In this document: positions 46,503 through 57,744 of the stretch, piece by piece
Numbering within the stretch: position 1 is the stretch's first letter
Layout of the letters: the number at the start of each line of letters is the position of its first letter
DNA from: Gnetum montanum
Taxonomy: Eukaryota; Streptophyta; Gnetopsida; Gnetales; Gnetaceae
DNA length: 64,000 nucleotides
Assembly: GCA_015680685.1 (NCBI GenBank)
Contig: MNCI01000651.1
Coordinates: 1,003,507-1,067,506, forward strand
Direction: 5' to 3'
The notes under the pieces: model-generated
The model's database searches: none
The model's input: only the letters and a program-made list of their open reading frames with translations
What the model was told of the DNA's origin: nothing
Made by a program: the position numbers and the translations under genes

Positions 46503-49016
46503 TTACATAACTGTGTTTGTTGAGCTCTGTTGTTGGTTTGAAGGGAGCTCCGAAGCCTTCCTTGATGGAGGAGTGGTTATAAACTCAACCACTTGTGGTT
46601 GTGAGAGCTTGTTTGGACTGTTGGTTCTAAAGAATGATCTTCTCTTTGTACAGTTGTTAGAACCAATAGTGGGTTGAAGGTTTATAGCTCTCGTAGCGTT
46701 ACGTTGCTGTGGTTGAGTGGGGAGTTTCCCTTGCATTGTTGGAGCAAGTGGTAGTGGAACTATCAGTGTAAGAGATGCGGATGGATTCGAAGGATGGTAT
46801 GCATGTGTAGTGTCTCTTCCGGGAGAGGGAGTCTTAAAATACTCCCAAACTTGGTAGGGCTGTTGTGGGGTCATGTGACTGATAGAGTCACCTGGAGAAA
46901 TCAGTTGCTGCACGTAATAGCCATATGGATCTGGTTGCCGGTAAGGGTATTGTTGCCTAGGCGGTGGCATCCCCCATGACTGTGGGTATTGCCACTGCCG
47001 GTGTTGCTCGATAGGTTGTGGCGGAGTTCCACTTGGATAGTACGTTAACAGCTGGTGGAACTGTCTTGGGTTACCTTGGGGATAAGGTAACCTTCGGGGT
47101 GCCTGCCATTTGTTAAGTCTTGGGTTGATTGCATACACCCCGGACTCTTGCAGATGTGAGATTATTGGACAACATCCTTTAGGATGGTCATACTAGCATA
47201 TTTCACATCCACCGTCATCATCTATATTGGAATCCACAACCTCATCAGTGATAGTCATTTTTCCCTTACCCTTGTTACGTGCATGGTTTGAATCTCTCCG
47301 CTTTTTCTTATCATGGTCACTACTTTGCTCCTTAGACTCCTCTACGATTTTCAAAATGGTTTCAAATCTACTATCTAAGGAGTCCCACATTTGATCTACC
47401 TTAGCCAACATTTTAGTTCTTAACTTTTGAAGCGGTAAGGTTTTTCTATTCACCAACTCCTCGAGTGGTGACTCATCCTCTTCCTCACAGAATCTTACTC
47501 CCTTCTTTTAGAGGGAAGGGTCGCAGCTATACTCTTTTGCGCTTTCTCCTTTCCATAGCTCCCCTTCTTCTTTAGCTACTTGCTCCAACAATCTATGAAC
47601 TTCATGCGACCTAAGTTCAGATAATCTCCCTTGGGCATATGTTCCAAGGGTTCTCCTAGTTTCGTGTCTTAGCCCATCTGCAAGGTGGCGGAGTTGATCC
47701 CATTATGCGTAGCCATGGCCTGGGCAACGATGTAGCAATGCATAATATCGGCCCATGCCAGCATCCAAGGGTTTGTGATTACCCTACTTCCATCCTTGGA
47801 TCTGCTTATGCAAGTTGGACACTCTGGAGTACATTTGATATTTATCATTGAATAGCTCTAGCATCTTACTCCACCTTCTAATGGATTCCGGCTCTAAAGA
47901 CCAGTACCAACTTTCTACTTCTTTTATGAGTGTCTTAGGAAACAACTTTAACTTCTGCCACTCATTTTCAATATTTTGCAACGCGTAGGCATTGTGGAAT
48001 GCCTATAAGTGGTTTTGCGGATCAGCATTATATCCCCCCTCAAATCGTGGGATATTATTCATGTCTAGTCTCTTAATTTGGCTATCTTTTTGATGCCTTG
48101 TAGGTATTCTAACTGCCTCCGTAATGTCTAACATACTTCGGGTTGCTAGTAGGGGTTTGTCATGATCATCTCTCTCATGATGTCTACGATGCCTACGTGG
48201 TTCCCTACTTTCCCTTCTATCATGCCTTGATTCTCTCGAATGTCCTCGTCCTCTCTCTCGACTCTCTCATCGAGGTTTCTCATCTTGCTTACCCTTATCC
48301 TCACGGTTGTGCTCTTTGTGACTGAATCCTAATGTGGAAGGAGAGGGTGAATGATGCGATGAAGGGGAATAAGAAGAGGAACCATTGCCATGATGATGTT
48401 TCTTACCTTCTCTTTGGTGATTACGACCCCGATCGTGATGACGATCTGAATGCCCGTCCTTGACATGTGTTTGTGTTCCCTCAGTGAACACTTGGTGTTC
48501 ATGGGGTTCAGAACCCAAGTTGTGAATCGTGGAGTGTAGGTTTTGATACCCCACCTCCTCACCATCATTAGGAGGCGGAACATCATTTGATGGAGAACTT
48601 GTTATAACTGGTTCACCATCTCCAATTTCGCTTAGGACATGTAGGACCCCTTTTTCCTTCAACGATGTATGGCAGCTCTCCTACCGCAAGTCCCTTAAAT
48701 GTTGCACCGTTGTGGGATGGTAATCCCTTGTGTCGTAATCACATTCAACATATTCAGCGTATAGTTGTGTCATGTCAATCTGTGTAAGAGCATGAAGAAG
48801 CATGTTGGGGACTGCACGATCTAGGGGTAACACTATGTTACCTTGCAAATCTTGCCAATGCAGTTATTCATCCTGATAGAGGATAAAAGTAAATTTGGGT
48901 ATATGCTCATCAAGATGAGTATATACCACCCGATACTATTGAGGAACTGGTAGTTCTCGGTTATGTATGTTGTGCCACCGACTGTCTCCTGTGCCTTGTA
49001 GAATATTGACCAACAT
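46503..49016 (-). pseudogene. gag: gag of A3 (nearly open)
   Basis: Start at ATG 49016 by alignment with A1. N-terminal domain to about 48660, then an open 131-codon stretch (48662-48267) with the His/Ser-rich EGKKHHHGNGSS, gag core at about 48000-47580 (IENEWQKLKLFPKTLIKEVE, WSKMLELFNDKYQMYSRVSN), acidic region 47456-47193 and knuckle CEIC-YDHPKGCC at about 47215-47170 (one stop inside). A 211-codon Pro/Gln/Tyr-rich tail (47138-46503) follows. Only a handful of stops, so this is the best gag template in the window. Confidence 0.87.
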
Positions 49017-49143
49017 TGTTATCTAACTCGGTGTGCTATTGACCGTTGTTTAAATTTTCTTCTGATTAACCCTAAGGGTTTGTTTAAGCTTCCCAACGAT
49101 GTGGATGATTTCCTATGTTCTACTTAGCACACAAACAACTTAG

Positions 49144-49161
49144 TCCCCGGCAACAACGCTA
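49144..49161 (-). promoter_or_regulatory. Primer binding site of A3 (tRNA-Asp type)
   Basis: Minus strand TAGCGTTGTTGCCGGGGA, 16 of 18 matches to the tRNA-Asp complement, one base from the LTR. Confidence 0.9.
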
Positions 49162-49162
49162 A

Positions 49163-49890
49163 TGATGAGTGGTGAGGTACCCCTACACTCAACCATACGA
49201 ATACGAGCATTACACGTGCCATCCGGTCAAACTTCATAGACTAAGTGCCTACACACCTTATGGAACACCTAAGGTTAATCAATCATTGTCCTCCCAAGCT
49301 TACTTGTATTTGTCATGGTTCTATGGTTAAGTAAGCTTAAGGCATGTTATTTTTATATCTTTTATGTTTTTATCGCCTATGCTAAGAGGGAAAAGGGTGA
49401 AGAGACTAAGTAACTAGCAACACTACTGGGTTACCAAACGCTATTCGTTACTGGGATTACCAAGCGTAACACACATGCTCGAAGCAGTCGTACTAAATGC
49501 ACTTAACTATAAGAGTTGAGGGTTGAGAGAGATTAAGTCCTTAAGAAAGCATTTAAATAATTAACAATAATTAAAGTCCTATTTAGCTTAGTCCATGCAC
49601 TGCAAGGTTTATCCAAAAATTCATCTTTATTATCGTACACAATTATGTGCTTAGGTACAGAATTGCTCGAATAAAGATCCGTTCACTTTGGGACTCCTAC
49701 TACAGGCACATGGAAATTATTCTAACTCTGGAATGGAAAAATGGCAAGAGTTTGGCTACTATCTAAATCTAGATGGAGAAACAAGGGAGAGCTGCCTCTT
49801 AAATATAGAACTAGCAGTGGACCGCGATATCGCGTACGCGATATCACAAGGAAAGACGTGATATCGAGTATGCGATATCACGTCCCATCA
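49163..49890 (-). repeat. 5' LTR of A3 (728 bp)
   Basis: Pair of 43127-43915 with one internal deletion at about 49418 (joining GTAACTA to GCAACACTACTGG). GATATC sites at 49826, 49840, 49860 and 49874, spaced 14, 20 and 14 bp. Confidence 0.92.
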
Positions 49891-49895
49891 ATGGG

Positions 49896-50789
49896 GATGT
49901 GTTAATGCATTTAGCTACGTCAAAAGGGATGCATTGACAAGGCTTAGTCAATGAGGATGCACTTTACTATGTCAATACAGCAACATTAATGTAGGATTAG
50001 CTACAATGTAAAGGCAATAAATACCTATCTAAATGCATGCATTGACCACATTTATGATATTGTTTAGTCATAGTCATTGCAAATCTCTTGCAGTTTGTTC
50101 TCATAGAAGTTAGAATTTGTGACCAAGTGATTACAATACAAACTTAAATTGATTTACTTGAATCTTATTCAAGTAATCATATGCTTGAACATATTTTTAT
50201 GAATGGTAATAAGATCGAGATCAATTTACCTTCATTGTAGCACTTAGCTTAGTTTAATGTCTTTTGTAAATTGTACTTTAATTTCCTTCTTTCTTTACTT
50301 CAAATGCACTTAGTTAATTATTTACATTTCCTCCCATGATAGTTATGGTGGCATAAGTACAATTGGTTTTGAGCATAACACATATTGTCTAGTAATCCCA
50401 ATAGTGCTCTTACTTGGTTCACTTAGCAATAATCACTTGATAATCCAACAGTGGTTATGTGAGTTGAAGGTGTGTATGACAAACTAGAAATGGATACTTA
50501 TCACTTAGAATAGCTTATACTTAATTTCTATATTACCTTAATTTTGACATAATTTTTTTATTTTAATAATATTGTAATATGTCGTTAGCATTATCAAAAT
50601 CATATGCCTCAATTATACTTAATCATAGACACAAAGGGTCATAGGAGTATATTTGGAGGATAATGACTTACGATCATACACTTAGCTATCTAGTTGTCAC
50701 ACTAGTCTAGTTCATGGATTATAATCACACTACTTACATATACCTATAATATGTATAAGTGGGTGTTGGAACTACTCACCACTCATCAT
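49896..50789 (+). repeat. B-like LTR on the + strand, remainder
   Basis: With 43120-43126 this makes about 901 bp, close to the 922 bp of the B LTR. It ends ACCACTCATCA and is followed by a primer-site-like sequence. The R-U5 part matches B and the minus-strand copy at 42360 (AATGGTAATAAGATCGAGAT). The U3 head has its own repeat (ATGCATTTAGCTACGTCAA, ATGCATTGACAAGG, ATGCACTTTACTATGTCAA). Confidence 0.65.
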
Positions 50790-50790
50790 T

Positions 50791-50808
50791 GGCATTGCTA
50801 CTAGACAC
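50791..50808 (+). promoter_or_regulatory. Primer-site remnant after the + B-like LTR
   Basis: TGGCATTGCTACTAGACA keeps the TGGC start and differs from the tRNA-Asp complement almost only by transitions. Confidence 0.5.
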
Positions 50809-51024
50809 AACATAAGGCATATGCCTCAAGTGTTTTTGTAAATATCTCCACAAAAGTTTTGTAAAAATAATGTACCCAAATTTTTACATCTATAGAGTTT
50901 CAAAGCATTCAAATAAATATTGTAATATGGCACTCAAGTTAGTTAGTTAACTAGTAGAGTCACTTCCACATTTTATAAACAAAATCTATCAAAACTTTGT
51001 TAACTTGAGCGCAAGTTTTTAGTG

Positions 51025-51220
51025 AGTCATGGAGGTATGATGAATAGTCTTCAATCTTCATGTCTATTCATTAATAAATTCTTTCTTATGTCCAAAAGGC
51101 AACTTTGTTGTTCAAATTGTATCCTATACTATTCAAAAATTTGGAGTAATTGTGCAAAAATAATAACACCGTATTATTCATCCCTCCATTTATGTAAATA
51201 AGAGGTCCTTATCATGCAAG
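51025..51220 (+). repeat. Possible polypurine tract and start of a truncated 3' LTR
   Basis: GTCATGGAGGTATGATGAAT at 51025 resembles the A/B tract plus LTR start, and ATGTAAATAAGAGGTCC at about 51187 resembles the TATA region of family A LTRs. If right, the + B-like element has an interior of only about 250 bp. The match is short. Confidence 0.35.
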
Positions 51221-51439
51221 TAATATAGTTCTTATCATACAAAAACTAAAATTAACTTATGATCATTACATCTTGAAGAAAGGGGAAAGAACCATGAAAG
51301 ATTTAAAAAGGATGTAACATTAAGAAAACTTTTTCATTTTTTGGACTTTCTCTATAAGTACCACTATTCCACTTGGATATACTATTACTTATGTTTTAAT
51401 TATTTGGGAAATATCTTTCTATAAAAATAATTACCTTAC

Positions 51440-51715
51440 TACAAAATTAGAAAGACATGTGACCCATCGATAAAGGTAGTCCTTTCATAAGGATAACAAA
51501 ATAATTAATTAATTAACATTCACAAAATCATTCTTAGGTTATCACTAGAAAGACATGTAATCCATGCTTGAAGGTTAACTACTCCCAAGAATCTCATGAT
51601 CTCTTGGACTAGTTCCATCATATGACTAGAAAGACATGTGATGCATGGCTGAAGATGCATTGTTAGTAGGATTAGCATTAGCCATGAGGCTAGAAAGACA
51701 TGTAACCCATTCCTA
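51440..51715. repeat. Dispersed direct repeat TAGAAAGACATGT, 4 copies
   Basis: TAGAAAGACATGTRAYSCAT occurs at about 51448, 51549, 51620 and 51690, each followed by a variable (A/T)RAAG-like word. Spacing is 101, 71 and 70 bp, so these are remnants of a roughly 70-bp tandem unit. Confidence 0.6.
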
Positions 51716-53248
51716 AAGACACCTCTCTAATTGATGACCAATCATAACTTACATACTTTTATCTAATTAATTTATCTATGAACTTAATGCATATTCCCCA
51801 ATTTCTTCTTGTTGAATTATGTATTTTCATGTGGTTATGATTGGTCTCATGGTGTTGGGAATGGGATCACATAATGCAATGTTATTATTAGAGCTATGGA
51901 CTTGGTTTAGAATCCGAACAAATACGTATCCTTAATTTTTAATCACAAACAACACAAAACCTATTATAAATATGGTAATGAACCTTACATCCTAATTCCC
52001 ACAATCCTTTCTTATTTTATTCCATTTCATTTTTCTTGATTACTAATGATTTTGATGATTTTTTTTAGTATAGTGCTTGATCTCAATAATAATAATTGTA
52101 TAGTTGTTAAAACATGGACTCGATTGACTTTTAATTTCCTAGGTACCCATGGACACCTTATAAGATGGATATATAAGGGTATTTGAGGTAGGAGCCTACT
52201 ATGTGGAGGATCTACTCCACAAACAAACTTTTGCATGCCCATGACATCCAAGATCATTTGCCTAATTTCTATGCATCATCACTTGATCATATTCTCCTTA
52301 TTTTTGCTAAAATTTCATCATAAAAACTTGATTTCTTTTTCTGTTCCAAATTTTCAACTTTTTCCATTCATCACTTCAACTCATCTACATAGTCCACATG
52401 TTTTTCATGGCTTATAATCCTTTCTATAGCTCTCATTCAATGCCCAAAACATCTAGAAATTCTCAAAAAATATACCAAAATATAAGAAAATTTTCAAACT
52501 TAGCCCCATTGATGCTAGTACATAGACACAAGGTCAACATAGCCTTGTCAACAAAGCAACATCAATGCAACATAAAAATACTATATATATGTGCATGAAA
52601 CCCCTTGCAAATTTTTATTTTTCATTTTGTACTAAGGAAGTTTTCGATATTCTTGATAGCTAGGGCCTTCAAACTATGATATCTTACATACCAAAACCCT
52701 AAATTTTATCATTCAAAAATCTGTGAGCTCTCAAAGCTAAGCTCTATGTCATAAACACATCTAATCAACTATTTGAAACTTCTAAAAAATCTCCAAATTT
52801 TGAATGCTTAACATAGCCAATAATAAAAATGACTAAAATAACTCACAATTAAACTAACTTGACTACATTAGAACCTCCAATACATTATACCACAATTACT
52901 TAGGAATTTTAACATTAGAATTTTCTAAGCTTTGGATAATTTTAAGAATGATTAAGGGTCAAACGCTTCGAATATTTCTTGAAATGATAATTAATCCTAA
53001 TTGTAATTGCACATGACATACAAGAGAGTTCCAGAGGTGGGTGGTTCATCTTAGAGAAAGTAAAAGTAAGTACAAGGTGGATGCAGATGAGAATGCCAAC
53101 AAGAGCTAGAACAAAAGGGCATCGATACAACCACATCAATAAAAAACAAGCTTGAAGTGGAGTTTAACTAGTAGATTTCCACTATAGAAATAGGGTAATC
53201 TAGGTAAGATGAAACACCAAGACAAAGGTCCACTCTTAAAGTGATCCT
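51716..53248. other. Unassigned AT-rich sequence
   Basis: No LTR or domain recognised. Frames at 52027-52598 overlap on both strands and look like chance. Confidence 0.5.
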
Positions 53249-54452
53249 TGTGGATCACTGAACTTCGAAGTGGGGCAATGAATAAGTTTTCCAAATTAAA
53301 ACTTTTAGAAACAAAGCACACACATAGGATTTAATGTGTTTTCCCAACTTGGGTAGTCCACACTTGGAGGGTAGATTGCAACCACACCTCCAAACCTTGT
53401 TACTATCAAATGTAGTTGAAGGTTCCACACCCTATAAAATATTCAAGCCCTGCTATAGAGTGCTATGCCACAACATCAACCGCTCAACCTCACAAGGTCT
53501 CGTCAAGCTTGAAATGTGGTTTTCAAGCTTCCAGAACCTTTACAATCTTGAGCTCTGCTCTAGAGTGTTGTACCACAACACCAACAACTCAATCTCGCAA
53601 GATCCTAACAAGCTCAAGTAAGATGTCTTCCTACAACAAGCACATCAAACCCATAGGGCAATAAGAGAACAATAATTACAAAAGATGAATGAAACCTAGT
53701 TTGTTGATCCTTGTACTTTGAGGTACAACACACTTTACAATGAACAAATGATGATACAATGAAGAGCAACAAATGATGATACAATGAAGAGCTACAATGA
53801 ATAAAATGATAGATAAATGATTAGACAATGATTATACACAAGCTTGCACATTTCACAATGCATATGATGTCCTCTTATAGCTACCATGTTTCCAAATCCA
53901 TCTTGGAACTAATACAGTAGCTAACAAATGGTCACTAACAATCATGAAAGAGATCTTCTTCATAAGACATCTTTCTATATTTGCCTGCAATTCTAGAAAG
54001 ACATCTTTCCGGAATCTCCATTCTGGGAAGACATCTTTGTCTAATGGAACACGTCTTTTTGAAATTGCTCTGCATTCTATGAAGATGTCTCTGCCTGATG
54101 GATGACATCTACTATTTCTTGAAGACTTCTTTACCTGTGTTCACTCCAATTCTGCCAAGACGTATACTATTTCTCAGACACATTTTTCTTCATCTTCCTT
54201 TGCATGATGAATTCTTTATTCCTTTGCTTCAATTATGACAAGTTTTCTTGAGAGAAATTTTGTTCTTGTCCATGTTCTTGCATGTTTGTTAAAGTCCATG
54301 TGGATGACCTCCTCCTTTGAGCTCTAAACATTGCATTTCTTATCATCAATGTTCTCATCTTAGTTATCTTACAAAAACAACAACCACACAACCATGGAAA
54401 CAACCTTTGACTCAAATTTACATAATGTTTTGGACACACCAAAAGATCCACA
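53249..54452 (-). repeat. 3' LTR of D (1204 bp)
   Basis: TGTGGATCACTG to GATCCACA. U3 (right part) holds many AAGACATCTTT-type motifs at about 53955-54190. Confidence 0.88.
53955..54190. repeat. AAGACATCTT motif cluster in D U3
   Basis: At least seven variants of AAGACATCTTT or AAGATGTCTCT spaced about 30-35 bp. The same cluster is in the other LTR at about 59230-59500 and, in weaker form, in D2. Confidence 0.7.
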
Positions 54453-54468
54453 ATCTCCCCCTTTTTGG
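54453..54468 (-). promoter_or_regulatory. Polypurine tract of D
   Basis: Minus strand ACCAAAAAGGGGGAGAT directly before the LTR start TGTGGATC. Confidence 0.85.
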
Positions 54469-56139
54469 TGATGTTCAAAACTTAAGAAAATGGGTTAGTG
54501 AGCATACAAATATAACCATAAATCAAGAAAAGATGCATCAGAATGAGCACTATCATAGAATAGGCATAATGCATAACCCAAAGGAAAGAAATAAAAAAGT
54601 TGGTGAAACAAGCAAATCAATAAAGGAATACACAATTTTCAACATTAAGGTCTATTAAGAGTTGCCTTGAATTTGCCAAGAACTGAGCCAACCCTTTCGA
54701 GTGATATTCAAATTTCAAGCTAGAAGCATAAGCCATGAAGATCAAGTAACTTGTCTCTAAATCAATAAGTCATTAGTAGTTTGCATTTCTTTGGGCTTTC
54801 ATTTTCTAATTATCTTCATCTTTTTAAAACATTAGCCAATGATAAGGATAGTATAGCAATTCAACTTTTTAAATTACAAAAGAAAACTAGCCATGCTAAA
54901 TATTTAAAAGGTAAACTATTCATAGGATATTTCAATCAAAACCATTGAAACTTTGTGAAAAACGGGATGATCATGGACTTACTCATAACATCAATTATTT
55001 GCTTTAAAAAATAGGTATGCCTTGTTCTAGCTTATGCATGAATATTGAAATCGAGAACTACTTGTTTTACTTCAAAAACAAAGGAGCTACAACTAATCCA
55101 AAAATAAACAACAACACACAATTTGATGCTAAAGATCAAAGATAGAAAGAATAAGCATTCTAAGTAAATTCCTCATTAAGACTTGTATCTTTTAACTAGA
55201 AAGCCTCTTACTTAGAACATCAACTAAAGGGTGAAGAAGCTATGAGAGAAACATGCCTAGAATGCTATTTGTACAAACCAGTGCAACAACACAACACAAT
55301 CATTTATCAAAAACAATATGATAATCATGGTTATAGAGAAACATGTTTACACCATTTTTATCAATTTAAAAACTTTTTCATCTTCTTGAAAAAATACCTC
55401 TTGAAGTCCTTTTCATGCTCATTTTTTAAATATTTTGTTGTTTCAATGTCTTTGAAGTTTTCAGATACACATCCCCAAGCGCACGCACACACACCCCACC
55501 CCACCACCTGTCCCCCCAACCCTACACTGTAGATATCCAAGATGTATAATGAGGAATAGGCTCACTTACACATGTGCTACTTATCTTGGCATTTAAAAAT
55601 GTAGTAAATCACAAAAGTATTATAACATTAGGTCAACATTAAGCTCAAATGAGGGGATCAAGGTCTCCAATCAATTACATTGATAAAATTGTCTTATTTA
55701 AGAAAAATTCCAGAGAACATGAGCTTAGGCTCATCACAAGAAATTTAGATTAAGCAAGATTGAATATAAGACAAGAATTTAACCTAATTATTACAAGATG
55801 AAGGTCCAAGGAAATTACAAAAAAAAAAATCTTCATAGAATCACTTGTATCGAACTCAAGAAAGAATGTAAGAGATGCTCTAAACAATTATTTTGACACT
55901 TTTCAAAACACAAATAATTTTGATCTTTTCAAATCATATTTGTATAACCTAGCAAGCAAAGAGATGAAAACTTACCTTAACTTACCTTGCCTACTGATGA
56001 GAAGAAGAGAGAAGATTAATGGAGTTTGAAATGAGGTCCCCTATCATGAAGTACCTTCTCATCCTTAGGTTCTTTTTCATTAGATCATGTATGTAATGTC
56101 TCTATTTGTTCATGTGTTTTATGAAGAAACCCTTGATCA
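54469..56139 (-). other. 3' non-coding stretch of D
   Basis: No domain seen. A C-rich, CA-rich run with CACACACACCCCACCCCACC lies at about 55466-55525, unusual for this AT-rich window. Confidence 0.5.
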
Positions 56140-57700
56140 TTTTCAATTTTCTACTTGTCTTTAGTCATTGGTGCCTACACAATTTCCTTACCAAAGCCCT
56201 TTTGACAAGAACAAGCATTAATCTTGTTTTGATCATCATAAGTATAATTAACAGTTTGCGTACAACCACAATTTTTACAAACGATTAAAGTATTATCCTC
56301 ATGATCAGAATTATCAAACCTAATTATGCTTGTGTTTGAGCTTGAATCTTCACATGTTGCTTCTTCTAAATTCTTTGGCTATTTTTCAAGAGTCTCCATT
56401 TCTTACTCCTTGCTACAATCCTTATTAAAAGAGGTTAGTTGTTGAATCTTAGCCTTTATGTCAGAGATCTCTTCTTTCACTTCAAGATGAATAGCATCTA
56501 GCTTAGAAAGTACTAATTTTTGTGCCTTCATAATCAAATGATGTAAAAGAAAATTTTCTTCTTTATATTCACTTTACCTCTTGTATCACTTACCATCTTG
56601 CTCAATCACATGTGAGGAATTTTCACTTGTAAGTGCCATGCATATGAGATGTGAATCTTTGAAAAATTGCATGCTTCTTCCTCACTTTGCTCACCATCAT
56701 CCCAACTTGTATAAAAGTTGGTATTTCTCGGTTCCTCATCATTGAACCTATTCTTTGGTTGTACCTGGCTATCACTAGGGTCACTAGGACATTGCCATAT
56801 GGTCTCTTACTCCACAAATCCAACAGTCTCTAAAAGAGAAATCTAAGTTAGAAGAATTTAAAATGTTTCTACCTCTTTCTCTACCTTTGAAGAAACTAGG
56901 TATTTTTTGTTGCTAATATGTCCCTTTATTTCTTATTGTAAGCAATCATTGTAGTTTCCTTGAGAGAAAGGCAATCTCATCTTCGCTACCCTCATCATGC
57001 TCATTTGACTCCTTCTCCTTAGAGGCTATCTTTAGAGCAATAGGTCTTTCTTGGATCACTCCTTCACTTATGAGATTCATTTCATAAGCAATGAGAGCAC
57101 TTTGAAGTTCTTCAAATCTCAAGGTTGAGAAGTCTCTAATTTCCTCCATAGCCATGACCTTTGATTTGAACTCTAGTTGTAGAGTTCTAATCATTTTGAT
57201 GATGACATTGCTTTCAGGAAAATCTTTACCTATTCCTCTAATAACTACAAAAAAATCTTTAGCTCTAGAGAAATAATCCTTTTTTTTCCTCACCCTCTTT
57301 CATTTTGAGTTTATTGTACTCACTCTGTAAAACTAATACTTTCAATTGCTTAACAATAGATGTTCCTTCATACGTAACTTCTAAAGTTTGCCAAATTTCT
57401 TCGACCATTTTACATCTTGCTACTCTATTAAATTTAGATTTATTCAAAGCATAATATAAACAATTTTTTACTTTTGAATCAAACATAAACTTATCCTTTT
57501 CCTCTTATGACCATTTGTTGTGAGGCTTGATGATGCCAGTGGAGCTATTGACAGGTGGAGCATAGCCTTTAAGGATTGACTTCCACACTTCAAACTCTAT
57601 AGACTTGAAGAAACCTTGCATCTTGCTTTTAAATAGGTGAAGTCAAATTCATCAAACATTAGTGGCTTTGTGTAAGATGTTGCCTCCACTATTCACTCTT
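56140..57700 (-). pseudogene. gag: Copia gag of D (broken)
   Basis: From about 57655 the frame reads FDEFDFTYLKARMQGFFKSI-like sequence with one frameshift, then GYAPPVNSSTGIIKPHN, SKVKNCLYYALNKSKFNRVA, EIWQTLEVTYEGTSIVKQLK (57486-57265) and KMIRTLQLEFKSKVMAMEEI (57293-56946). That is the UBN2-type gag core of plant copia elements. After stops it continues as FKDSHLICMALTSENSSHV, a helix-rich stretch (LSKLDAIHLEVKEEISDIKA) and a Cys-containing end (CKNCGC ... CSC) at about 56290-56190. The first about 50 bp after the primer site are the leader. Confidence 0.82.
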
Positions 57701-57726
57701 GAAGTTGATGATGACAGAGAAGAGTA

Positions 57727-57742
57727 CATGGCTCCATTACCA
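57727..57742 (-). promoter_or_regulatory. Primer binding site of D (tRNA-iMet-like)
   Basis: Minus strand TGGTAATGGAGCCATG, two bases from the LTR; 10 of the first 13 positions match TGGTATCAGAGCC, the common copia primer site. Confidence 0.75.
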
Positions 57743-57744
57743 CT

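Larger units (their letters stand above)
43127..49890 (-). mobile_element. A3: non-autonomous Athila-type element, gag-protease only, target duplication ATGGG
   Basis: 6764 bp from LTR to LTR with exact ATGGG at 43122-43126 and 49891-49895. It keeps primer site, gag, protease, post-pol region and tracts; RT, RNase H and integrase are missing as in A2. It has the fewest stops of the A copies, and its LTRs differ at roughly one base in twenty in the part I compared by eye, so it is among the younger insertions. Confidence 0.93.

Noticed and set aside
52027-52600. Overlapping ORFs on both strands as genes
   Set aside because: Short, AT-rich, no motif, no relation to neighbours.
56106-56288. Phe/Leu/Ile-rich + ORF as a membrane peptide
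   Set aside because: Antisense to the gag C-terminal frame of D.
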